A stretch of DNA of 64,000 nt from JAUSEW01 sp964414015 (GTDB taxonomy: Bacteria > Patescibacteriota > Microgenomatia > Levybacterales > UBA12049): contig CAYPUE010000001.1 of assembly GCA_964414015.1 (NCBI GenBank), positions 16,619-80,618 of the forward strand, written 5' to 3'. The translations under genes and the position numbers were made by a program. The notes under the pieces were generated by a model. That model was not told the origin of the DNA. It ran no database searches and was given only the letters and a program-made list of their open reading frames with translations. Below are positions 52,725 to 60,352 of the stretch, one piece after another. Position 1 is the stretch's first letter; each line of letters starts with the position of its first letter.

Positions 52725-55103
52725 TTAGCTTGTTCGTTTGGGGGTGAAAAGAAAAATGACTAGAAGTAAAACGCTGACAATAGAAGTCCAGAGGCCGAGT
52801 TGAAAGGAGAAAGGATTGTAGATAAAATCTATTTTGTGCTCCCCTGCCGGAACGAAAACACTTCGGAAAGCATAATCTGCTCTATATATAGTACTCTGCC
52901 TCCCATCAATGTAAGCTTTCCAGCCAGGATAATAAGTATCGGAGAGAAAAAGCAAATTGTTGTTAGTTGCATTTACCTTAACTACGATTTTATTTGGTTT
53001 ATATTGCAAGATGCTTACCGATTCGGGATTATTGTTAAATTGTCCGATTGCTAAATTGTTAGGACTTAAACCTTTAGGATTTTTTTCTAATAAAATTGTT
53101 TTGCCCGGATCAAAATCCTTGGCGAAAAATAATTTTTCAAACTCTTCTTTATTATTGAAAGTCTTATAATCCGATACTAAAAATGCGCGGGGCAGGACCT
53201 TGGTATTCTCAAATATTTTCCAGCCGTTTTGTTCATAAATTAAATTAAATCTATCCGCAGGAAAATCATTTTGCGTACTGGCATTTTCCGCTCTGTCCAA
53301 AACATATTTAACTCCGAGCAAATCCAATATTTTCAACCGGTAAGGATTAGTACTAAGATTGCCTGTTTGATCTATATTCGCATCCGACCGGGTTTGGCCG
53401 GTAAAATTAGTTTCAATCCTGCCGTTGGCTGCTGCCTGAATAAATTCTCCGTATCTTTTCGGGTACAAAGGATCATAACCCTGGGGGGAAAAAAGCTGAT
53501 ATTCTGTGGCAAAATTAGCTTCAATATTACCGGCTTGATATCCCCAAAACCTGTTAATCCCTGCTTTTCCTTGCAGGAAATTTAAAACTTGGGCATTGGG
53601 AAAAACCAATTCTTTGGGAGAAAATGGATTAAATTTTTCAAATGAACGCCACAAGTCAAAAACATTAATCAGCAATAAAATCATTAAAATGAAATATCTT
53701 AATTTTTTATTCCAAACCGCTATTAACAGTAAAACAGCAGAAATAAGAATAAGAGCCATGGAGTAAGAGAGATTGCGCAAAGAAATCTGCAGCTGGATGT
53801 TTAAACCGTAAGCATTAGTCTTTTGTAAAAATAAGGTAACAGCGTATAACAGTAAAAAGAATAAGATAACCGGCAGGACCAAGTAAAAATATTTTTTAAG
53901 TCTGATATTTTCTTTCTCCAAAAAGTCAATTCCCAGTCCTGCTAAGATACTGGCTGCAAAACAGAATAAAAATACTGCGAGTGTAGGCGCGCTTCCTGAA
54001 ATAAGCGGCAAATTTATTCTATAAAGAAGGGCTGTCAGCGGATTGTTGGTAACCAAAATTAAAACTATTACAGCTGTCCAAAGAAAAAACTTCTTGAAGG
54101 GATTTTTTTGGGAAAAAATGCCGAATAAAATAAAAATAACAGCTGTAATGCCAATGGAAGTAACTTTTCCGACATAAGTATCGAAAAGCCAGTAATTTCT
54201 GGTTGCGGGATTACCAAAAAAATCAGGAACCAAAAACATTATCAGCTGATAAGGCTGGATCAAAATTTTATTGATTAAAAAATCATACTGGTGAGGACTT
54301 CTGGCTGCTTCTCTAATTAATTCTATTCCCGGAATAAGCTGAACTGCTCCTAAACCTAAAGACAAAATGCTTAAAAGACCAAACCACACCGCCGATTTCC
54401 TGTTTCGAAAAATAAAATAGATGATTGAAAAACCGAAAAGATAAACAAAAATCTGAATATGTCCTGCCAAAAGCGAGGACACAAGTGAGAAAACAAAAAT
54501 TAATATCCATTTCTTTTCTCTTTTTTCCAAAAGCTTTTCAATTGCCAAAAGAAGCAGAGGCAGCCACAGAATCACTTGATCAATCGTGTTGTATTCAAAC
54601 CAGACAGTCATAAATAAGGAAAAAGCAAAGGCACTCGCGGCAAAAATTGCTCCTAATTTTCCTAGGTTTATTTTTCTGGCATACAGATAGGTAAAAAGCC
54701 CTGCCAAAAGCGGCTGAAGCATAACCAGCATAATCCAAGCGCTAAGCTTTGCTGTTAATAAATAGGCAATATTTAAAGGATAAAAAACAGCCGACTGAAA
54801 ATTGGCCAGAAGCGGTGCACCGGAAAAATTATAAGGATTCCACAAAGGCAATTGTAAATTTGTAAGCGCATCAATCACAAGAGTTTTCCAGGGATATAGC
54901 TGGCGAAGAACATCAAAATATTGGGCTTTATTGGGAAATGATCCTGGAACATAACCCAAGTAAGAATAGGTTTTCCAGGGATTGTACTCTGCGACCAATA
55001 AATCTCCGGGAAAAGGAACAAGTCCGAAAAGAACAGTTTTATAAAAAAAGAAAGTCCCAAGCAATAATAACAACAGAATAATTAAAAACCATTCTTTTTT
55101 CAT
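52725..55103 (-). CDS. YfhO-like polytopic membrane glycosyltransferase
   Basis: 792 residues. 'LPLWNPYNFSGAPLLAN', 'LQPLLAGLFTYLYAR' and 'LLAGHIQIFVYLF', with a C-terminal domain containing 'YYPGWKAYIDGR' and 'VPAGEHKIDFIYNP'. Closest to the YfhO-like protein at 40830. Last gene of the 60195->52725 operon. An 8-nt array encodes 'NNLAIGQFNN' in the extracytoplasmic domain. Confidence 0.85.
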   Translation of the reverse strand: MKKEWFLIILLLLLLGTFFFYKTVLFGLVPFPGDLLVAEYNPWKTYSYLGYVPGSFPNKAQYFDVLRQLYPWKTLVIDALTNLQLPLWNPYNFSGAPLLANFQSAVFYPLNIAYLLTAKLSAWIMLVMLQPLLAGLFTYLYARKINLGKLGAIFAASAFAFSLFMTVWFEYNTIDQVILWLPLLLLAIEKLLEKREKKWILIFVFSLVSSLLAGHIQIFVYLFGFSIIYFIFRNRKSAVWFGLLSILSLGLGAVQLIPGIELIREAARSPHQYDFLINKILIQPYQLIMFLVPDFFGNPATRNYWLFDTYVGKVTSIGITAVIFILFGIFSQKNPFKKFFLWTAVIVLILVTNNPLTALLYRINLPLISGSAPTLAVFLFCFAASILAGLGIDFLEKENIRLKKYFYLVLPVILFFLLLYAVTLFLQKTNAYGLNIQLQISLRNLSYSMALILISAVLLLIAVWNKKLRYFILMILLLINVFDLWRSFEKFNPFSPKELVFPNAQVLNFLQGKAGINRFWGYQAGNIEANFATEYQLFSPQGYDPLYPKRYGEFIQAAANGRIETNFTGQTRSDANIDQTGNLSTNPYRLKILDLLGVKYVLDRAENASTQNDFPADRFNLIYEQNGWKIFENTKVLPRAFLVSDYKTFNNKEEFEKLFFAKDFDPGKTILLEKNPKGLSPNNLAIGQFNNNPESVSILQYKPNKIVVKVNATNNNLLFLSDTYYPGWKAYIDGRQSTIYRADYAFRSVFVPAGEHKIDFIYNPFSFQLGLWTSIVSVLLLVIFLFTPKRTS
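53031..53062. repeat. Octanucleotide tandem array (4 units, ATTGTTAA)
   Basis: + strand units ATTGTTAA, ATTGTCCG, ATTGCTAA, ATTGTTAG. The unit family is shared with the array at 24468-24507 in an unrelated gene. Confidence 0.78.
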
Positions 55104-56734
55104 AGCAATTTTCGTACAGGCTTAAAAATTCCAAAGACGAGTAAAACCGTAATTGCCAAAACCGTTAATAAATCCGCTGTCAATCTTAATTTATTTTCGC
55201 CGAAAGCAACTGTTATCTGGTGTTCTCCTTGCGGTACGTAAAAAGTAATCTGTCCCCGCCAATTTTGGTCCTGGAATTGGATAGGAACCGAAACGCCCTC
55301 CACAAGCACCCGCCAGCCGGGATAATACTGGGTATGGTTAACCAGCTGAATTTTGGTCTTGGCATTAACAGTAAAGGTCTGAAGATTTGATTTTTTCTTA
55401 AAGTTGGAAATTTCTCCTTGTCCGCCGATTAATTCTATTCTTTGCTTGGGATAACTTACTGCCGGGCCCTTAGACCAAATCAGATCGGTTTCTCCGTAAT
55501 AAGTGGTATTCAGAGGAAAATTCCAATAATAATCTTCATTGATTTTATCAAGGCCAAGCTGGGGCTTCCAATAATACACGGTTGAAAAAATAACTAAAAA
55601 AAGTAACACAACATAAACTATTTTTTGGGAGAAAAATTTATAGCGGAAGACGAAAACCGATAAAAGCGATAACGCAAGCCCGCTGACTGATAGGAATCTC
55701 CAGGGAAATTGAAACTGCCTAAGCAAAGCTATGTTTGCCCAAATTGGTTTAGATACAGGCTGCATCATCAATAATGAAATTGCGAAAATTAAAAGTGCGA
55801 AAATAAGTAACTTCTTTAATTTTGATTCCAGTTTTTTAAAATTAAATAGTGCAAAAATAGAAACTAGCAAAACTATTGTGTGGAAAGTCCCCAATTGTAC
55901 AGCTACTCCTCCTGTCTGAAACCCAACAGTATTAAAAAAATTAGGAATAAAGAAATTTTGAATTGGCGGAAAATGGGAAAGATAAACATTCTTCATAAAT
56001 AAATCTCCGTAGGTGTATTTATGTTCCAAAATTGCCGGCAGCCAATAAAAAGCCGAAAGCATTAGTCCTAAAAAAAGAGACATTAAACCCCAAAAATAAT
56101 GCTTGCTATTTTTTCCAAAAACAAACACAAAAGCGAAAATCACGCCAAAGAAAACCAGACTAATTGCATTGTGGGAAAGCACAAGCAAACCTGTTGCCAT
56201 AGATGTTAAAACCAAGTATTTGTAATTTAATTTGCTAAACAAAAGAGTAAGTCCCCACAAAACCAGAGGTAGAAAAGCATAAGTATAAATTTCTCCGAAA
56301 CTTCCCCGCACAAGAACTTCTATCAGTCTAAAAGGCATATATTGATAAAAAATTGTAATTAAAAAGGCTTTCTTGTAATCACCGAAAAACGCTTTGGAAA
56401 ATCCCAACATAAAAACTCCGGCCAAAATAAAACTAAGCGCCAAAGTGATTTTGAAGGAAGAAACAAGCCCAAGCCCCAAAAATACAAAAAATGAGGAAAT
56501 AAGATACGGCAACTGATACATAAAATTAAAAAGAGGCATTCCGTAACCATAATTCAAATCCCCTGCCCATCTAACCGGAATTTGACCGTCTGACAAGGCT
56601 TTAAAATAGGCTCCGATTCTGGCTAGATGAACTAGCCCATCATGGGTGTGCGGCAAAAGAGAAGTAGAAAACATTGGGACGATCGGGAGAATTGATAAGA
56701 AAACAATTAAAAAGTAAACTTTAAAAGTCCTCAT
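55100..56734 (-). CDS. PF10131-type polytopic membrane protein, putative GT-C
   Basis: 544 residues. 'LPHTHDGLVHLARI', 'PVRWAGDLNYGYGMPLFNFMYQLP' (key HDG, RW, GYG), and a C-terminal part with 'YYPGWRVLVEG' and 'VPQGEHQITVAF'. The only one of the five PF10131 paralogs without a 7-nt array before 'LGLMLSAFYWLPAI'. It overlaps both neighbours by 4 nt. Confidence 0.8.
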   Translation of the reverse strand: MRTFKVYFLIVFLSILPIVPMFSTSLLPHTHDGLVHLARIGAYFKALSDGQIPVRWAGDLNYGYGMPLFNFMYQLPYLISSFFVFLGLGLVSSFKITLALSFILAGVFMLGFSKAFFGDYKKAFLITIFYQYMPFRLIEVLVRGSFGEIYTYAFLPLVLWGLTLLFSKLNYKYLVLTSMATGLLVLSHNAISLVFFGVIFAFVFVFGKNSKHYFWGLMSLFLGLMLSAFYWLPAILEHKYTYGDLFMKNVYLSHFPPIQNFFIPNFFNTVGFQTGGVAVQLGTFHTIVLLVSIFALFNFKKLESKLKKLLIFALLIFAISLLMMQPVSKPIWANIALLRQFQFPWRFLSVSGLALSLLSVFVFRYKFFSQKIVYVVLLFLVIFSTVYYWKPQLGLDKINEDYYWNFPLNTTYYGETDLIWSKGPAVSYPKQRIELIGGQGEISNFKKKSNLQTFTVNAKTKIQLVNHTQYYPGWRVLVEGVSVPIQFQDQNWRGQITFYVPQGEHQITVAFGENKLRLTADLLTVLAITVLLVFGIFKPVRKLL

Positions 56735-58251
56735 GGGGTTACTTTATATAAAGATAGATAACGTAATCCCTTAGCTTTTTCTTTCTGGTAGATCAGCGTC
56801 ATTTGCTTCCACGTTTCCGGAGCAAGGCCAATGCCCTTACATTTTACGCAAGGCTGATAGAACAGAAAATATGTTGGCATTTTTTTACTCGTCTCCAAAA
56901 CTTTATCCGGAATATTATCATCTATTGGCCAAAATCCCTGGATAGTAATGTTTTTATTCTGATCGAGATAAATCTCGAATGAATAAGGAAGCAGGCCAAA
57001 AGTTCCTTGAGTTGCAATATAAATTTTACCCTTCTTCGCTTGTTCTTCAAAGAAATTAATAGACTCTTTTATCCCATCTCCTGATGGCCAATCATTATTA
57101 TATTGATTTAAATCGGAATCCGGAATTGGCGCTTGCGAAAAATTTTGTAATATTAAATAATCCGTACGAAGAGGAATAATTAACAATAGTAAAAATAATA
57201 ATGTTAGCAGCCATTTGTTTTTGACAAAATTTATAAGCTGGGTGATTGAAAACCCGATAAGAGGTAATAATGCTAAGGTCATAAATAAGATAAAACGGGG
57301 ATACAAAACTCTGCCAAAAAGTGCTAACGCGAAAAATGGAATCAAAAACCAGATTACCAAAAGCATTTTTTCCCTAAGAAACTTTAAGCTTATTAAAAAC
57401 GATAAGATTATAAGCACAATCCCCGAAGGAGTTAGGTATTTCGTAAGCCAATCCCATTGTCCGACTAAATTTCCGTATAAAAATGTGAAGGGATGATTTA
57501 GCCAGTCCCTAAATGGATAAACAAAAATTGCGTTTTTTTCATCGATAATATTAGCGAATGGAGAAAGTTTTAATACGGAATAGTATCCATAAGTTAGGAC
57601 AACAACTATCAATGATAATCCTATCCATCTTATAAATCTTATCGTTTTTCTTTCTTCGTTCCATTTAAAAATGGCAAGAAATAAAGGCAAAAGGTAGATA
57701 CTAAAAAATCCCGAAGTCTTCGTCAGTACGCCTGCGCCCGTTACCATTCCCAAAATTAAAGCAGTATCCAAACGCAATCTTCGGACCAAAACTATTGAAA
57801 GATATAGTGCCCAAACGGCAAAAGTTCCGACTAATGTGTCATAAAGCGCCATACGATCGTAAACAAGCGCGAACGGATATACCAGATATGCTATTGCCGA
57901 CGCAAATCCTGTTAATCGATTGTAAAATACTTCTCGTCCTAAGAAAAACAGCCCTATCATCGTAAAAAATCCGCCGAAAACAGAAACCATTCTTCCTGCT
58001 AAAAGAGGCTCTTTAATAAAACGCATGAATACCATATCTAACCAAACGAAGATTGGTTGTTTTCCGTCCGTCAAGGAAATAAATCTCCAGTTGGCGTCAT
58101 TTTTCGCAATCTGGGACCAGCGTGTATAGATTGCCTCATCTGTAAAAATCGGCAAAGACAAAATATTATACAAACGTGATGCGAAGAATAAAGCTGTGAG
58201 AATAATAAAAATCAGAATTGTTAACCTATTTTTCTTGATAAAATCCGCCAT
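56731..58251 (-). CDS. GT39/PMT-like membrane glycosyltransferase
   Basis: 506 residues. D38-E39 in 'IFTDEAIYTRWSQI', then 'DGKQPIFVWLDMVFMR' and 'VYDRMALYDTLVG', the PMT_2/ArnT layout with the second acidic loop. It belongs to a different subgroup from the 'GYNAYS' paralogs. It has a Cys pair in the C-terminal loop ('YQPCVKCKG'). TAGAAT lies 7 nt before the ATG. Confidence 0.86.
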   Translation of the reverse strand: MADFIKKNRLTILIFIILTALFFASRLYNILSLPIFTDEAIYTRWSQIAKNDANWRFISLTDGKQPIFVWLDMVFMRFIKEPLLAGRMVSVFGGFFTMIGLFFLGREVFYNRLTGFASAIAYLVYPFALVYDRMALYDTLVGTFAVWALYLSIVLVRRLRLDTALILGMVTGAGVLTKTSGFFSIYLLPLFLAIFKWNEERKTIRFIRWIGLSLIVVVLTYGYYSVLKLSPFANIIDEKNAIFVYPFRDWLNHPFTFLYGNLVGQWDWLTKYLTPSGIVLIILSFLISLKFLREKMLLVIWFLIPFFALALFGRVLYPRFILFMTLALLPLIGFSITQLINFVKNKWLLTLLFLLLLIIPLRTDYLILQNFSQAPIPDSDLNQYNNDWPSGDGIKESINFFEEQAKKGKIYIATQGTFGLLPYSFEIYLDQNKNITIQGFWPIDDNIPDKVLETSKKMPTYFLFYQPCVKCKGIGLAPETWKQMTLIYQKEKAKGLRYLSLYKVTP

Positions 58252-58258
58252 ATGTTTT

Positions 58259-58264
58259 ATTCTA
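58259..58264 (-). promoter_or_regulatory. -10-like TAGAAT, 7 nt before a GT39 ATG
   Basis: On the minus strand, in the 19-nt gap after the GT87-like gene. No -35 match. Confidence 0.45.
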
Positions 58265-58270
58265 CCATTT

Positions 58271-59440
58271 TTAAACTCTTCTGCCTAAAAAAAGCTTTGC
58301 GGACCAAGCCATAATAATCAGCAAGGACAAGAGTATTGAACCGTTAGTCAGATATGCAAGCATCATGGGGACAGGCGGATTCCAATTCCCAAGATAGATA
58401 AAAGGAGCGTACTGTAATAATGAAAAAAATGTAATGACTAAAGAAGGAATCAGAATAAAATATTTTTTTGCCAAAAGCGCGGCGAATGGTAAAGCGTATA
58501 AAAGATACCATGGCTGAAAGTTCGTTCTTAACGAAACTGCAATTATGACAACAATCATAGCGGCAATTATTAAAAATGTAATCTTTTCCCAGTTGTATTT
58601 ACGAAAAAAATACCAAAATAATAAAACCGGAGCAACCACGACAGCTGCAAATTTCACTCCAATAGATAAGACGAGTAATATTAGTGAACGAACATATTTA
58701 TTGTTTATAAATAAGTAAATTGCCGACATCGCAAGGAACATCATAACGATATCATTATGGGCAGACACCAGACTTTCTATAATAACCAAAGGGTTGAACG
58801 CAAAAAATACAATCCCAAAAAGCTCATGTTGCGGAGATACTTTTCTTAAAATTTTACCGATAAAAAATACTGTCCCTACGAAGCTTATCGCCATCAGAAA
58901 TTTAAACAGGAAAAAAGTTAACAGGAAAATTTTAAAGCCTAAATAAGACAAAGGAACTGTCAATAATAACCACACTGGTCCGTAAGGATAAACTCTGTGC
59001 GTCCAGTGCATAAAAGAAAGCATCGGATCACCGGGATAGTCAAGCGCTTTATGTAGATATGGGTTTTGCTGGTAATAGGTAATAATCTTGGCATCAAAAA
59101 TATAATTAAATAAATCGTAGGAAAATGCATTGTAGGAAAAAGCCAAAATAATACTTACTGAAATAATCAGAAACCATATCTGTCTTTTGCTAATTTTATT
59201 AGAGTAAGCCTTTGCCAGAAAAAAGAAATAGAAAATATAAAGCAGTAAAATTACAACAATGTAGAGAGAAACTGAAAGAGGCCGCTGAAAGTATCCTATA
59301 TGCTGAAAATATTTTTGAATAACCTGCCAAACCGACCAACGCGATAACGTGAGGCTAAGGTCTACTTGAGTAAAAGAATAGAGAAATAATCCGATAGTTA
59401 CAATCAAATATCCAATACTGGATAGCTTGATATTCGGCAC
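58271..59440 (-). CDS. GT87-like polytopic membrane glycosyltransferase
   Basis: 389 residues, GTG start sharing one base with the upstream TAG. 'FDAKIITYYQQNPYLHKAL', 'YGPVWLLLT' and 'FNPLVIIESLVSAHNDIVMMF' align with the protein at 18062-19204, its close paralog. About ten helices. GT-C class enzyme using a lipid-phosphate sugar is inferred; the adjacent upstream GT2 could make that donor. Confidence 0.74.
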   Translation of the reverse strand: MPNIKLSSIGYLIVTIGLFLYSFTQVDLSLTLSRWSVWQVIQKYFQHIGYFQRPLSVSLYIVVILLLYIFYFFFLAKAYSNKISKRQIWFLIISVSIILAFSYNAFSYDLFNYIFDAKIITYYQQNPYLHKALDYPGDPMLSFMHWTHRVYPYGPVWLLLTVPLSYLGFKIFLLTFFLFKFLMAISFVGTVFFIGKILRKVSPQHELFGIVFFAFNPLVIIESLVSAHNDIVMMFLAMSAIYLFINNKYVRSLILLVLSIGVKFAAVVVAPVLLFWYFFRKYNWEKITFLIIAAMIVVIIAVSLRTNFQPWYLLYALPFAALLAKKYFILIPSLVITFFSLLQYAPFIYLGNWNPPVPMMLAYLTNGSILLSLLIIMAWSAKLFLGRRV

Positions 59441-60195
59441 TATGCGTAAGCTCCTTTAATATCGTTTATTTTTATTTTTATTAAATCAATAAATCCTTCT
59501 ATGGAATCTTTGATTGGACTTACTCTGCGTGTTTCCACATACAACCAATTAACCGGAACTTCTTTAATGTCGTATCCCATTTTTTCTGCCAAGTACAAAA
59601 GCTCTACATCAAATCCTGCAGAAACGTTTGACCCTGAAACCTGTTTGAAATTATGATGAAGTAATTGTATTTTTGTAAATATCTTCCTGGCGATCTCATG
59701 CTGAAATACTTTGAATCCGCATTGGGTGTCAGAAATATTCGAAATTCCAACGAGTAATGTCCGAAGAAACATCATTGCTCTTGCCATTAATAGCCTTGTC
59801 CATGGAGATCCTTTCCTTCTTGAGTTTCGCGAACCTATCACGATATCGTAGCCTTCATCGAAATAAGGAAGCAGTCTGTCAATCTCTTCTATGGGAGTTG
59901 CCTGATCCATATCTGTAAAAAGGATATATTCGCCGGAAGCCGCAAGCACTCCGGTCGTAACTGCTCCGCCTTTACCCAAATGAAGATTTTTTATAAGCTT
60001 AAAATTAGGGTTATTCTTCAGAAATTTTTCCACAAACTCTACGCTTCCGTCTTTGGATCCGTCATCAACTATTATCACTTCGTAGGAATATTTTTTCCTG
60101 CCCAAAAAAGAACTGATTTTATCCAGAACTCCCTTTTGCAGATTAGTCATTTCGTCATAGGAGGGGATTACTACGGAGAGAAAAATCTTATTCAT
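59440..60195 (-). CDS. Dolichyl-phosphate glucosyltransferase (ALG5/DPM)-like GT2
   Basis: 251 residues. 'SVVIPSYDEMTNL', 'VDDGSKDGS' (43-51), DMD 95-97 in 'FTDMDQATPIEE', 'IVIGSRNSRRKGS' and 'DTQCGFKVF' are close to ALG5-type enzymes. Likely makes polyprenyl-phosphate-linked hexose. First gene of the operon, with TATAAT 6 nt before the ATG, so the mRNA should be leaderless. Confidence 0.87.
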   Translation of the reverse strand: MNKIFLSVVIPSYDEMTNLQKGVLDKISSFLGRKKYSYEVIIVDDGSKDGSVEFVEKFLKNNPNFKLIKNLHLGKGGAVTTGVLAASGEYILFTDMDQATPIEEIDRLLPYFDEGYDIVIGSRNSRRKGSPWTRLLMARAMMFLRTLLVGISNISDTQCGFKVFQHEIARKIFTKIQLLHHNFKQVSGSNVSAGFDVELLYLAEKMGYDIKEVPVNWLYVETRRVSPIKDSIEGFIDLIKIKINDIKGAYA

Positions 60196-60201
60196 AAGAA
60201 G

Positions 60202-60230
60202 ATTATACTAGAAAAATATTAACCATACAA
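60202..60230 (-). promoter_or_regulatory. Leaderless promoter TTGTAT-17-TATAAT-6-ATG
   Basis: TATAAT (60207-60202) ends 6 nt before the ATG at 60195, and TTGTAT (60230-60225) is 17 nt upstream. It stands back to back with the tRNA-Glu promoter, the two -35 boxes being 2 nt apart. Confidence 0.65.
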
Positions 60231-60232
60231 TG

Positions 60233-60261
60233 TTGTGATGTATTTGTAATTAAGGTAAAAT
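60233..60261 (+). promoter_or_regulatory. tRNA-Glu promoter TTGTGA-17-TAAAAT
   Basis: TTGTGA (60233-60238), 17-nt spacer, TAAAAT (60256-60261), 12 nt before the tRNA. Confidence 0.65.
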
Positions 60262-60273
60262 AGCATTGTATTT

Positions 60274-60347
60274 GCCGCCATCGTCTAGTGGCCTAGGACA
60301 TCACCTTCTCAAGGTGGGGATCGCGGGTTCGACTCCCGCTGGCGGTA
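60274..60347 (+). tRNA. tRNA-Glu (anticodon CTC)
   Basis: Acceptor stem GCCGCCA (60274-60280) pairs with TGGCGGT (60340-60346), with G1:U72. Anticodon stem TCACC/GGTGG has loop TTCTCAA, giving anticodon CTC for GAG codons. T-arm GCGGG-TTCGACT-CCCGC. Discriminator A at 60347; CCA is not encoded. It ends 5 nt before the convergent lon stop. Confidence 0.95.
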
Positions 60348-60352
60348 CATAA

